The translations under genes were made by a program, and so were the position numbers. The notes under the pieces are model-generated. The model was given only the letters and a program-made list of their open reading frames with translations, searched no databases and had not been told where the DNA came from. Source: Dichotomocladium elegans (taxonomy: Eukaryota > Mucoromycota > Mucoromycetes > Mucorales > Lichtheimiaceae). From it: a stretch of 64,000 nucleotides of DNA. Positions 1-11,431 of the stretch are shown piece after piece (position 1 is the first letter of the stretch; the number at the start of each line of letters is the position of its first letter). Location: positions 1,054,001 through 1,118,000 of the forward strand of contig JAIXMN010000006.1 in assembly GCA_025716815.1 (NCBI GenBank). Reading direction: 5' to 3'.

Positions 1-1205
1 GATGAAAGGGCTTATAGGGTGAATTTACACCTCGCATCGATCGATTGAAATCTTTACGCACGGAGAAAATGACAAAACTTTATGTCGACTTGCATTGTAT
101 TCGAATCTTTGTGGATTGACCACTTGCACCCGTACTTATAATCATTTTTTTGCCGAGGAGTCGCTGCTGTTGCTTTCGTCTACTCCGAATCCCATTGTGC
201 CCCTGTCATTGCTTCTGACGTTTGCCTGTCGTTGCCCCTGGCGCACCACTATCCTCTCCGCCATGGTTATGGCCATGTGCTAATCAGGGTACGCGTGGTG
301 TGATCCGGGGCGGGGGGGGGTGTTAAGTCAAGAGGCAAAAGGGGAGGGGTGCGTTAATTACTAGCGAACTCCTTTTATCTCTTGATACGATCATTGCGTA
401 TGCGACATCCTACTCTTGCTTTCCATGACCTTTGCTCCGGGTACGATCGATCAATCTAGCACGAGCGACGGATATCAGGCATTATTTTAAGTCCAATGTC
501 GGATAAGATGCACGAAAAGATGGGAACTTTGTGTATATACATAAAAAATCGTTCGATTCCATTCAAATTCGACACGTATACGCATTTATGATTGCAGCGC
601 ACATGGATCATACGCCTGACTATCGCAACATGCATTGTATATAATGTAGGACAGTGGACAGATTCTCGCAAACACATTCTAAAACGACTCTTCATTGACA
701 CTAACGCATGGCTTCTTAAAAATGGTTTTATATAGGTTTCTTTTCACACTATATCATTGCGCTGAACAACATGTAGTCCTATCTGCTTTGCTGCGACGGT
801 TAAGCCCGAGGCATTCCCAAACATCATCGCATATGCTATACGTATGTAGTTGCGCTTCAATGCCGTTTTCTGCATTCAAATGACTGTACGTATCCTTTCC
901 GCTCATGTCAGGCTTACCCATGCAGAACAGCTTCTGGTTTGGGAACAAACAGATGGAAAAGAATATATTTTCTCGACAACAACAGTCTGCATAGGTTCAG
1001 GAGCATTCGTGCTCTGTCAAATACATGATACTGTCTATTGTAGTATATATGTAATGAAACCAACCGCGCGTGTCAGAATGTTGAACATGTATGGATGGAT
1101 GGAAAAGGGGCTGCTTTCTTGTGTGTGTGTGACACCTTTCTCGCGTGTGTGCCAGCATTTTTCTAAACTTGTCATCATAATCCAAGAGGCTTCTAGCCCG
1201 AAACA
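1..1205. other. No supported gene
   Basis: Only short overlapping open frames without recognisable domains or start context are present. The region is AT-rich, with a G run near 308-319 and a GT microsatellite near 1121-1132. It lies downstream of the minus-strand regulator and is probably intergenic. Confidence 0.5.
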
Positions 1206-1207
1206 CA

Positions 1208-1242
1208 ACTTCTATTTTTGTGATCCTGCGGCTTCAGAGCTG
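1208..1242 (-). repeat. Terminal fragment of the Fanzor-family transposon
   Basis: Read on the minus strand, these 35 bases match the left subterminal region of the elements at 41.6, 50.7 and 63.2 kb (core CAGCTCTGAAG-CGCAGGATC) with about three substitutions in the first 33 positions. Only this piece is present; the outer TIR tip has gone. It overlaps the last codons and stop codon of the adjacent regulator gene. Confidence 0.75.
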
Positions 1243-3270
1243 AAAAATGGCGTATAACATGAAGTAGGGGATGCGTCCGATGAGTCGGCAGGGGTTGTTG
1301 CCATGGTGAGTGCTGGGGAAGGCAGGTACGGCTGAGTGGCTACGGCAGGTGAATTGAGCGGAGACATGGCCAATGACGTATCCCAGGGAGTGAACATATC
1401 TGGATTGACGCCTGGCGATTGTAAGAGTCTAGCCAAATCCACCGGTGACATGGGCATGGATTGATACGGAACAAGGGTCGATATCCCCTCGATACTATCT
1501 TGCTGCCTGCTCCCAACGCCTGGCTGCTGTTTCTGCCCTTGCTCCTGCCGTTGGTTTTGATCTTCGGTTATCATCGATACCTCGAAGCCCATGTTGTATA
1601 GAAGCCCTGCTGGCTGAACCAATTCTGTTTTGAGAAGATGTTCCATCTCAGACTGCGAAAGGAGTGTGGGATTCGCGGCGATCATGATCTGCAAACTCTT
1701 GTCAAGATATGTCTGATTTTTTTCACAGAGACAGTGGTTGACGGCATGGGTAAGGGCAGTGCCAAATGTGTTATAAAGAAACTTCTCCTCGGTCTGTTCT
1801 GCGATTGCGAGCATGGTACGCATGGCCATGGGGTCGTTGTGGTGGGTAAGAATGATCGCATGGTAGAATATATGGATGATCCGTGTCATCGAAAATACAG
1901 TGGTGCCAATTTCAAGATAGCTCGGCAGTTCAGTCAGCCATTTGGTCAGACTGTGTCTGTCGGCAGGGTCTTTATAGACAATGTGGGCAAGCCTGATCAT
2001 CTCAGCAAAGGCTGTGATTTGAAGCAGAGATGTCGTCGCTGACTCCGAGTCATCGTCACACCCGCTGCTGCTTATTGCCCTCGATATGTTTATTCCTTTC
2101 TTTTGATGACAGTTTTCGATTGCCAATAATTGGTCATCTTCGAGTCGAGGCTCTCTGTGGCTCGTTGGTGGAATCGCCATTGGAATGCGCTCGTTAGTAG
2201 CAATAAAGAGCCACTGATCCATTACATAGATCACCCAGGCCACTCGGTTGTAGAGCTCCTCTTCAACCAGACTAGCAGGTCGATCGAACTTCAGAAGCAC
2301 GAGTTTTTGTCGTAGCTCTCGGCATAAATTCATCTCGCCTAATAAAAATGAGCACCAACACATTATGACAAGCGCCTGTATCACAATGCAAAGAAAATAG
2401 CGTGAGACTTCGTAATGCAAGAGAAAAGAGGGAAGCAATCAGATGCACACACACACACATGCACGCACCTGAGCAGTGGATAGACAAACACGCAAAGATA
2501 CAGGTATTGAAAGTAAATTGATGGCCTTGTCAAATAAGAACTTGCAGATTTGATGACGATGATAGCAAGCGCCCAGAGCATACACGGCATATTCGAGTGG
2601 TAGGTCTATAGTTTCTGTGCAGTGATTAACGGTAAATTGATAGAGAAAGTGGTGTTTCGACAGGATAGGAAACAGAGCATTGAAATAGCGAAAGACAGAA
2701 TGAACCCATGTCAACTTCTGGTGATGATCGGGTTGGTCGATAAAGTTTACATTTTCGTCGAGTAGAGGAAAATCTGTGCAAGAACTGCCCTAGAGATCGA
2801 GGGGAACATGCGGACAAAAGATCTTATCAGTGTTCTGATCATTTTCAGATGGTAAAATAAAAAGAAAAACATACAAGACGGTAATCTCGTGGAGCATCCG
2901 CAATAGTACGAAACACTAGATTGGATTTTTTCTGATCAAGTACCGGTATAGTGGCAGGGCTGTTCATCTTCTCAGAAGCCGATACAGATATCGATTGAGA
3001 TAAAGAGACTTGATGATGTTGATGCTGCTGTTGCTGCTGATTTAAGAGTAAAATGCGATGTGCCCGGTTATTGATAATTTCTACATGTCGCTTGATAGGC
3101 CCTCGCTTCTTGATCTCCGTTGAATAGTGGCACACGATGCCCATCATATTGCACCGATCGCATGTTGGCTGGTTACCATCGCACTTGACTTTCTTTTTGC
3201 GACAGATAGTGCACGCCAAGGTAACCTTGGAGCGCTTATCCTGTGAAAGACGGTTTTGCGTGTGTGCCAT
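1212..3270 (-). CDS. Zn2Cys6 fungal transcription factor, 3 exons
   Basis: Predicted GAL4-type zinc-cluster regulator of about 626 residues. Inferred exons on the minus strand are 3270-2875, 2789-2469 and 2375-1212; both introns have GT-AG ends and the joins keep frame. The DNA-binding domain is near residues 17-44, with the six-cysteine pattern CTICRKKKVKCDG...CDRCNMMGIVC, followed by a basic stretch and a Gln/His-rich linker. The second and third exons carry the helical fungal-specific regulatory region (for example LYNRVAWVIYVMDQWLF). The C-terminal part is rich in Pro, Ser and Gln, as in activation domains. The family binds CGG-containing DNA and activates target genes in the nucleus; the targets here are unknown. 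The last nine residues and the TAG stop are encoded by a transposon-end fragment. The domain call is strong, the exact splice sites less so. Confidence 0.88.
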
Positions 3271-4703
3271 GGTATAAAGTGCTTGGGCAATAGAATACGG
3301 AAGAAGAAGATAAAAAGGTTGAAAGAAGCAGATAGAAAGAGCGAGAAAAATTAAAGCGCGGTTCCGCGGAGGGAATCAGCAAAAAAACAAAAGCTTCCCT
3401 TTTTGTCAACTAAGAAGAAGGAGAAACATGATTTTTTCCTGGATATCTGCATTCGCACTCTCCCCACCGAGGGAGAAGCGTTTATGAGAGCTTTCAGCGC
3501 ACATTTATCATTGCTGGCATTGACTGACCTCTCCCTGATGCCAGCATTTCTTGATTTAAAGCATCTGATGCCGCCAGGAAATAAACCTGGAAGTTGTAGC
3601 CATAAGTGAGAAAGAATATGTACGTGCATAGTGGGTGAACTCTTCGTTCTCATGATACGCGAGAAGGACACAGCTTCTGCGTAGTATTGTAGATTTCTTT
3701 GTCTATACTTTCTTTTCATACGGCTTGTTGATGTTGGCAAACAAACAGATAGATTTCTTGGTTTTCTGTCTTCATATCGCCGGGAGAGCATGTTAGAAAG
3801 GGTCACGCGGTATCTCTTGCTCCTGACCTTCTCTAACTCGATAATTTTGCAGAATTCTAAAAAAAGGAAAAGACAACGTTTGGGCGTGAGAGTAAACGAG
3901 GCGCAACGATGAGAACACAACGAATTAGTCCCGGCCTTACAACAAATACTGTTCGACTTGGTCTTTAACAGTGACTATGAATGACAGTTCCCGACTTTTG
4001 TTGGGATATTCATTATTGTACCACCCTCTTCTGAATCTGCACCTCCGGGCATGTGTACTGTATTTATCGGCCAGCGCGTACGCACTTTCCACACATAGAT
4101 TTCCTAACATAATGAGCACCGTGACACACGCATATAGAGAATGGTGAAGCAAAGAGAAACAGGCAAAACGGTTTGGAGATGATAAATAATGCAACGACAG
4201 TAGTACAATTCGGCTTTGGCCGAAGATCCGATGACTGATAAGGAAATGCTTTTCCTTGTTTCCTTTTGCTTCCGGCTCTCGATACTTTGCAACAACAACG
4301 CGTATAGGATGGCTAAGGGCTCTATGTAACTGCGGCATTCCTTACCTAGTCCTCAGTTACAATTCCTTGCGAGACCGTTTATTATTAATACATGTATCTT
4401 CTTTTGATGCGTTACGGGTGGACAATTACATAGCAACGATATTGAATTTCAGCGTTTTACAATTAATTCACCTGCCTTCATCAATAGCTCCACGTCCCCA
4501 TGGGATGAGTCTATGGAGACTGGGCGAGAGAGAAATGGATAAGGACATGCTTCTCCGCCTTTTCGCGTTGCTAGGTGCGTAGCAGTACAACACGTGGGAG
4601 GAATGGGCGGGCCGCCTGGGCTTTTATTGCCGTAACTCCGCAACAAAAGAATTACAGCAGTAGGGGTCTCTTCGTTGCTCTTTAGGATTCCGTATCTTTC
4701 GCT
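3271..4703. other. Intergenic, divergent promoter region
   Basis: This lies between the minus-strand regulator and the plus-strand cystinosin gene, so it probably holds both promoters. The open frames here have no recognisable domain or convincing composition. I see no RNA gene. Confidence 0.4.
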
Positions 4704-6116
4704 ATGCCGTTGAATATTGCGGAAGACGTAGATGGACCATGGCACACGATTTCGAACATTATTGGATGGGTAACAGCAATGCGACATTTGCCTCTAAGGC
4801 GACCCATAAAATGACTTTTTGCTCATCGCGGAAGATCTCAGGTCTATTTTCTTGCATGGTCCATTAGCTTTTATCCACAGGTCATTCTCAACTGGCGCCG
4901 CAAAAGGTTCGGCTAGCAAAAGATAGCTCGAACTGAATATCTCACTGAAAATGTGGACTGCAGCGTCCAGGGCTTATCGATGGACTTTTTATATTACAAT
5001 GTATTTGGTTTCTTCTGCTATTCGGTACGAATTACTCTGGCATCGTATGTGTGTAAGCATGTTTTCGCGCTGATAAAAATCATCAATCAATTCCAAAAAG
5101 GTCTTCAACCTCGCCTTCTTTTTCAGCAAGGAAATTCAGCAAGAATGTAAGTTGCTGCATGTTCTTTGCTAAGGTCATGAAAATTGAGAAGGTTGCAACA
5201 GACCGCGACCGAAATAAGGATCAAGACAACCTCGTGCGAGCAAATGATGTATTCTTCGCCGTCCACGCATTTTGTATCTCCTCAGTCACTCTATTCCAGA
5301 CCCGCATCTATACCGCAAGTGCAAACTCGCAGAAAGAAAGAAAGAAAGAACTCGGAAACCAGCTTTCTTACTTTGGTTGATATACAGAAAGATGAAAGCC
5401 AGAGAGCATCATACCCTGCAAAGATTCTACTTGGGGCAAGCTCTGCGGGTGCATTTCTGTCTGTGATTGCTATAGAATCAGGATTTGGAAAGTGGATCGA
5501 TTTGCTGTACTATTTAAGCTACATCAAATTGGGCATCAGTATCATCAAATATCTCCCACAGGTACATCAACAGGAGCTCCAAGCGCAAGGAAAGTTGCGA
5601 CTCACAGGAACTTCCTTTCATGAAAATATATATGTAAAGGCGGTGCTCAACTTTAAACGGAAGTCGACGGTTGGATGGAGCATCCATAACATCCTTCTGG
5701 TAACTATGCAAGGACTTTGACTTGCCTTGCTTACAATGTGAAAATATAGGACTTTACCGGCGGCGTGTTGTCAGTTGCCCAGTTGCTCTTGGATGCGTCC
5801 CTGAGCGGTGACTGGAGTGGCGTTTCTGGAGTAAGCATCACTCATCCTAAGCTATATAAAAAGCTCATGTCACTCCTTCTTTGTGGTGTAGGATCCTGTG
5901 AAATTGTAAGCGATATATTGAAATCCAAGAGAAGCAGTCTACTCAGTCCCCTTTAGTGGTCTAGGCTTTGTATCCATTGCATTCGACCTGTTGTTCATGA
6001 CCCAGCATTACATTCTTTACCGGGATCGGACAGACTACTACCTCAATTCAGTAGATGAGGAAAGACGAAGGTTGATTGCTGAAGGACGAGTACCAAGAGA
6101 AGAAGAGTCTGCCTAA
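4704..6116 (+). CDS. Cystinosin-like PQ-loop transporter, 10 exons
   Basis: Homologue of cystinosin (human CTNS, yeast Ers1), the proton-coupled cystine exporter of lysosomes or vacuoles. Inferred exons are 4704-4769, 4842-4906, 4964-5024, 5101-5146, 5202-5314, 5388-5561, 5640-5699, 5750-5830, 5892-5905 and 5957-6116, joining in frame to 279 residues. It starts [13 protein letters not shown]. The first PQ-loop ([14 protein letters not shown]) is near residue 35 and the second ([19 protein letters not shown]) near residue 175. The family segments [24 protein letters not shown] and DPVKFGLG are all found, with seven hydrophobic segments expected. The lumenal glycosylated N-terminal extension of animal CTNS is absent, as is usual in fungi. 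The intron 5315-5387 appears to use a GCAAGT donor. Every exon was needed to rebuild the family alignment, so the gene looks intact. Confidence 0.92.
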
Positions 6117-6639
6117 TAACGTACTATTTCTATTGTCTCTCCAGCGCGTAATAAAACTTTGTTGCTCGTTGTGCAGGAAGATACTGATGCCTGTATGAAG
6201 CTGTAAACGCGGTATAACGCTTCTCATCGAACCTCACTGAGATGGAAACTCTGCGATGGCCTTTGACAAGCACCAGTCATACATTGAGAAAGCGCCTTGA
6301 TTCAGCGCATTATGGCAGAGTTAGCCTTACGTATCACACCTGGTGCATTTTCCGTATGTATGAGAGGAGCAGATAATAACCTGTGCTTCTAGCGGCAAAC
6401 TTTCTTTCGCAGATCCTGAACTACACAGTCCAGGCAGCAATAGGTTTATAAATGTGGTTTGGTAGCATAGCTAGAGCCAGCTGATGAAGGTGTCACCGAC
6501 TAGGAACCATGGAGGTTGCTCCTAAAGTAGAGTGCTTTGAATTTCGCAAGGGAGGAAAACAAAATGTCGCACAAAATTTATCAACGTCGCATAAAAAATT
6601 AAATTTGTCGCATGGATAAGGCCGAGACAAACCCGTTAG

Positions 6640-6720
6640 TCAACAGAAAATATCTAGCCCTTTCTTACTCTTCAACTTACCCCGAAGGTAGCTAAGTGTA
6701 CCATTGCGGTAACAATTGCG
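6640..6720 (-). ncRNA. Remnant of the putative omega-RNA right end (E1)
   Basis: Minus-strand sequence keeps a short hairpin with a UUCG-type loop (TACC TTCGG GGTA, 6678-6690), a weaker four-pair stem around TTACCG (6703-6716), and the CTGTT-GACT-AACGG hairpin near 6643. These correspond in order to hairpins in the copies at 45.3 and 52.95 kb. Expression is unknown. Confidence 0.4.
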
Positions 6721-6779
6721 GAAGAGGGACGACGACGAACCAACGACGACACCACTTGCAGAAGCAATGGAGGAAGCAA

Positions 6780-6880
6780 ACAAAGACAAAAGCAGCTCGA
6801 CGAAGCCATGGTGGGAGACCTGCGTGTGTGCGGCCAAACCACGGTTCCACCCAAAGCCCATATCCTCACCTCGAAGCATT
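6780..6880 (-). pseudogene. Fanzor C-terminal remnant (RuvC-III region)
   Basis: On the minus strand, around 6830-6849, codons give WNRGLAA, matching WNRDLAA of the intact Fanzor at 43.1-45.3 kb; the catalytic Asp is replaced by Gly. It sits between transposase remnant and right end, in the same order as in the copy at 50.7-53.2 kb. Short and degenerate, so the call rests on position as much as on similarity. Confidence 0.5.
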
Positions 6881-6954
6881 GAGTTAGGCTGATATCGTTA
6901 TCTACAGAGGATCCGGAATGTAAGAAGACTACTGAAGAAAACAAGTCGGCGTTG

Positions 6955-7510
6955 TAGAATAACTTATTGCCTTTTACTTTGCTCTTGACAACTGACCAGA
7001 CTGCTCGGTTGGATTGAGTTCAGGCGAGTAAGGTAGGAGATAAGGACATTGATACCCTGAGCATTATGCATAGGTGCATTATCCATTACCAAATAATGGC
7101 CCCTCATACGTCCGTACTTATCCATCTCGTCCATCGTAGCCTTAAGGAAGCTGAAACAATGTCCAATTACTGCTCCTCTGCTCGCAACTTCAGATTGACC
7201 TGTCCTCTTTCTTGATTGGGGGCTGTGGGAGTCTCAAGCTACATTTAATGATGCCTGACGCTGAGCTTGTTCCCAAGGTTATGATTGTTTTTGCTCTTGC
7301 CTTTGGCATTGTGACCACTCCAGAAGTCCCTTTCTTGGACCATGCCATTCTGCGGTTCATAATAATATGAAATCCAGACTCGACAAGGAAAACGCAGTTT
7401 TTCTAAAGTCAATGTCGGTCCTGTCCCATCTGCGCACCCAGTCAAGGTATCCTTGGATCTTCACAGCACTATTCCTGACTACAGGCTGGAACCGTGCCAT
7501 TTTCAATGGA
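6955..7510 (-). pseudogene. Tc1/mariner-type transposase, C-terminal half, broken
   Basis: Minus-strand frames give NCVF..ESGFHI, WSKKGT, SASGIIKCSLRLPQPPIKK and YLLPYSPELNP, the DDE-domain landmarks shared with the copy at 51.3-52.6 kb. Frames are interrupted by stops and shifts. The transposase would cut and paste the element at TA dinucleotides. The N-terminal helix-turn-helix half is missing because the copy is truncated at 7523. Confidence 0.85.
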
Positions 7511-7523
7511 AAGTTGCATTCAT

Positions 7524-10500
7524 TGCGTGTATTCCTCTATACCATATGTCGTTCTGAAGAAGAGCATACTGCACAAGATGACGCCTCTGAATATACGGCT
7601 GAAGGTAGTGAGCCGGTGGATTATATTGCTCGGCAAACATTGCTGCTGTAAATGAAGACGTTGCGCCTGTTTTCTTTCCGGACTGTCGAAAATGTGCCTG
7701 CGAATACTGCGCATGCTAAGATGTGATATCTGAATGTATCACTGACTGGAGTTTGTCCATCCCAAGCTTTTCTTTGTACCGCTCTCATGGGAAGATTCGC
7801 TTGTCCCTTTCCCCCTCCCCCGTTCCGCCATCGAGCCACAAGTGACAAACAGTGATTCAGCGTCCCAGGACTTCTGTACCGACGTTCATGCGTACAATAA
7901 CGTGTTTGCATTGCCTCAAGTCACACAAACTATAATCGGGTTTTGGTCAACGGTACCAACAGCGAGTCAACATTCCGTATGTAAATGGCACTTGGCACAA
8001 AGAACCATGCTGCTTTCTGGTTTTAATAAATATTTCATGGGTGGGTAGGGGAAAGATGGAGAGAACCCCATCTGGTATCCTTAGCGTGGTTACACATGAA
8101 GCTGCTACCCCGTCTGTTGAAAGCGTCGTACGCAGATGGGACGGCTGCGCCGCATAACTTTGTCATTCCCGCTTATGCGCATTGCCTTCTTCAGATAATC
8201 TCCCTTAATCCAGCTTCACTATGTCCATTGTACCCTCATGATGGTCATGGATGGTGTAGGAGTAATGTGTCAATAATGAGATGATCGTAGTATATATCCA
8301 TGAAACGTGTTCCCATCATTACGGTCGACTTTACCAGCAGTCCGTAGTCGACAGCTATGCATGAATCAAAAATTCTCGCCTCCATTCCCTCGCCACACAT
8401 CAAGAGGGTTGACTTTCGGAAATATACAGTGGTGTCCCACGATGTCGTCCATCTACACCAAGTTGGTCGGGCCGTTCTCTTACCTTCGTCGTTCCGCCCG
8501 CGAACCAATTGTATGAAGCAGATGGCAAAAGCCTGCATTGCCATTGTTCACCACAGGGGGGATCTTCCACGCTGATTTATCGCATTTACTCGCAACCGCA
8601 AAGGACCCGGGGCTGTTGCCGAACTTCTTGGACAAAAAGGCCTATGATTGACCGGATATTTGTTCACAGGTCTTTCAAGTGACCCCAAGATCGTTGGTTC
8701 GAGTCGAAGGGTATAGAATCCATATTTTTCAAAGGCCTTCTGTCAACTTTTTCTATATTCCTATATGCACGTGTCTAGTAGAGACTGACGGGAGATTCCC
8801 AGCAGACAGGCTGTTGGTGATGAAGCAGAGAGGCTCATCAGCCGATGAACAAACAATCACATTGGAAAAGTAGACATGAAACAGGAGAGTTCCCGCCTAC
8901 TCGAAATGGGCTTTTCTGTGTAACCATTCGTATTTTTTATCACATGCCATCTTCGTGGGCCCCGACCACGGGGCAGCTAGTCAAAAAATGGTTTTCTCTA
9001 CAGACTGCATTGCTCTTTGGCTGCATACCTTTTTTTTGAAAGGGTTTAGAAACGGCGTGAGAAACGGCGTTAGGAGCACTAGGGGGCTTTGCGGACTAGG
9101 CAGTGTTTACTTTTTGCTTCTGTATCGAGGCTAAAGTAGTGAAGACGTCATGCAGCTCGCCATTGGTTTATATTTTCACCAATGGGAAAATTGAACAGTT
9201 TCGTATAAAATCTCGTCTCGCCCCCTCAACTCATGTTCCCTTTGGTCCCTGGCATGGGGGCCTAGAACCCTGCCCGTCGCTACTCGGAAGACGTTAAGTC
9301 CCGGTTGGTCTTCGAGATAGACCCGTCCGCGAGGGTCGTACCGCGTTGCGGGCACTTGCGCCGGCTAGCCCAACCGGACTTGGGTCGTTACGATGGAATG
9401 TGTTGATGCTCCGGCCTCTCAACTGCCACCGTAACGCGCTTGTGTCGGCAGGTAAAATACTCCTTGGCCTAGAGTTGCAGACAGTGGGTGATCACAGAGA
9501 TGACTTGTCATTTCACTGATCTCTCCAGTCCTGTGGCTCTCTGGGAAGGTATGTCCAGGTGATCGAAGATGGGGAGAGACATTTAGACTGGAATGACTAA
9601 CATGGAAACTTGATGAACCAAGGTCATGTCCGTGTGGTGAGTAGGCCGCCACGTACCCTGTTTCTACGGGCAGGTCTTGTAAGAGCCGGGCAAAGGCCGC
9701 AGCCTTCTTTGTCATCCACCTCGATTGAAAAGCCCTGGGGTGGACGCTTCCGAGGCTTTAAAGAAGTGAATCGCACTTTCCCCAGAGTGCCAAGCAGGGG
9801 TGTCTGGATTTGGTTGTGTGTTTCGCCAATTCAGATCCACAAATGCGTGGCTTCCCGCTTTTTTTTGAATAGGTGCTTGCGATCAGCAGCGACAGCAGTA
9901 ATCCGGATAGCCTGATCGACCGATTTTCCCTGCTACACTTGGCAAGTAGAAATGCTGTTATATGTGTATTGACTTGGTCTCGCTGTTAACATCAGTTTGT
10001 TCTGTCCAAATCTTAGTCGAGGCTATCTTCCATGGAACCTGGAGCCGTCCTGTCGATCCCACTGGATCGAGCGTAGCTCTGCTTTGTCCATCCATGGAAT
10101 CCAAGCATGGTTTTAGGTAAACGATCAACGCAGCATCAAAAATTGCATATATAACTTATCTTCATTCCGCAGGATATAGGCGATTTGGCAAAGTGGCAGC
10201 CGTTGACCTCGTTTGGCACATATAAGACGTGCTTGTAAAATACTAAGGTATGGGCAGTATTGTTAAACTTGCCTAGCAAGAAGTAGCCGACAAGACCAGT
10301 TAACTAACGCTTATTAAAAGACACACTGCGCTTATCCGTAATGGAGGACCTGGATCGATTCATATGTCATCTGCAAGGGATCCAGGTCGGTAAACCGATG
10401 AATCACTTTGCATAGATGTCAACGCTAATACACCCGCACTCTTAGCAATTAGTAAGATGCCAGTATGGAAGCGGAGGATTTCCTCCATCGTCTTATAGCC

Positions 10501-10749
10501 ATCCTTCCCCAGAAGTAGATGGAAATGTCATATAGAATACGGGCATCGCAATTTCGCCTGTCAAAGTAGACCTTCTCTGTGTGGTCTTTTCTAAATACAC
10601 TATGTATACGCATATCTCTCCATATGTGCACGTATCTAATAGAGGCTGACAGTGTTGTTTGCTGGGTATTTAACTAACAGTTCCTGCTGGGAGTATGGGG
10701 AGAGAACGCCCAACGGGCAGACTACCGGGGATGGCGCGAGGCGAAGCGA
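7524..10749. repeat. Large direct repeat, copy 1 (~3.2 kb)
   Basis: The same sequence recurs in the same orientation at 14375-17539 with about 97-98% identity by eye. Copy 1 has about 61 extra bases near 7800-7860, flanked by GATTC repeats, which copy 2 seems to have lost by microhomology deletion. I found no intact coding frame, terminal repeats or target duplication, so I cannot assign a transposon class. It could be a non-autonomous element or a segmental duplication. Confidence 0.9.
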
Positions 10750-11431
10750 AAAGCTATTGGACGAGGCGACCTTAACAGCCAGGATTCCAATGGCTTGTAA
10801 TCAGATTCTTATTGACGATCTCCGTGGATTATGTAAATATTCTACTTGCGAAGTTTGATGATTGCTTGAATAGAAGGCCAATATAATTAATTCCGGAAAA
10901 AGTGTACCAAAACGCTCAACAACAACCCTCCCAGCCTAGGCGTTCTCCAGCCGGTTGTACAATCGTCTCATCGCATGCTTATCATTTCGTATGGTTCTCC
11001 TGGGCGCACAGATATATATACAGTACTCTTGGCGTGCGGTGATCATCTTTTCATGCTTGCGCAAATTTGTGATTTGGACCCAATTGACCATATTTATTTG
11101 AGAGAAAGCTGCGATGATCGCTGCAGTACATACTTTTCTCTGTCTAAAGCAGACAGTATTAGCCCAGAAAGAAGATGATACTAAGCTATTCTAGTATACG
11201 TATGGGCGAAGGATTTTGGGGTGCTCAACCAATAATGCCCTACGCTACCAAGGCTAAAGACCGATTATGATTGCTTCTCAGGAGTCTACTGATCCTGCGG
11301 CGTTTGCCAATTGCAACCACGTGATCAAGACCAGATAAAGGTTACAAGCTCACGGCTCAGCGCTTTTATTTTTTCACCTTGCAGCGCCCCGTCTCTCTTT
11401 CCTCTTGTTTTAGCACCTGGCGAAATTCTTA
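10750..11431. other. Spacer between repeat copy 1 and CDC50
   Basis: No gene is recognised. The stretch probably contains the promoter and 5' leader of the CDC50 gene; pyrimidine-rich sequence precedes its start near 11380-11410. Confidence 0.4.

Larger units (their letters stand above)
6530..7523 (-). mobile_element. Decayed TIR transposon copy E1 (transposase plus Fanzor tail)
   Basis: Minus-oriented remnant of the transposon family seen intact at 41645-45543. Its right end (about 6530-6660) has the repeated GTCGCA motifs and the conserved TTGACTAAC block. Inward lie a Fanzor 3' remnant (about 6780-6880) and then transposase coding sequence read leftward from about 7510. The left half is missing: similarity stops at 7523, exactly where a 3.2 kb repeat begins. 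The outer right tip is too diverged to place to the base. Confidence 0.75.

Noticed and set aside
850..1257. 135-codon plus-strand frame
   Set aside because: No domain; its end is the reversed transposon fragment, and it overlaps the well-supported minus-strand regulator.
8096..9715. Coding frames inside the large repeat (several 60-100 codon frames on both strands)
   Set aside because: They resemble no family I know, carry no catalytic motif and lack a consistent frame; a faint FLDKKAYD string like a reverse transcriptase block has no supporting motifs around it.
7524..10749. Helitron interpretation of the large repeat
   Set aside because: No CTRR end with a preceding hairpin and no TC start at the shared edges.
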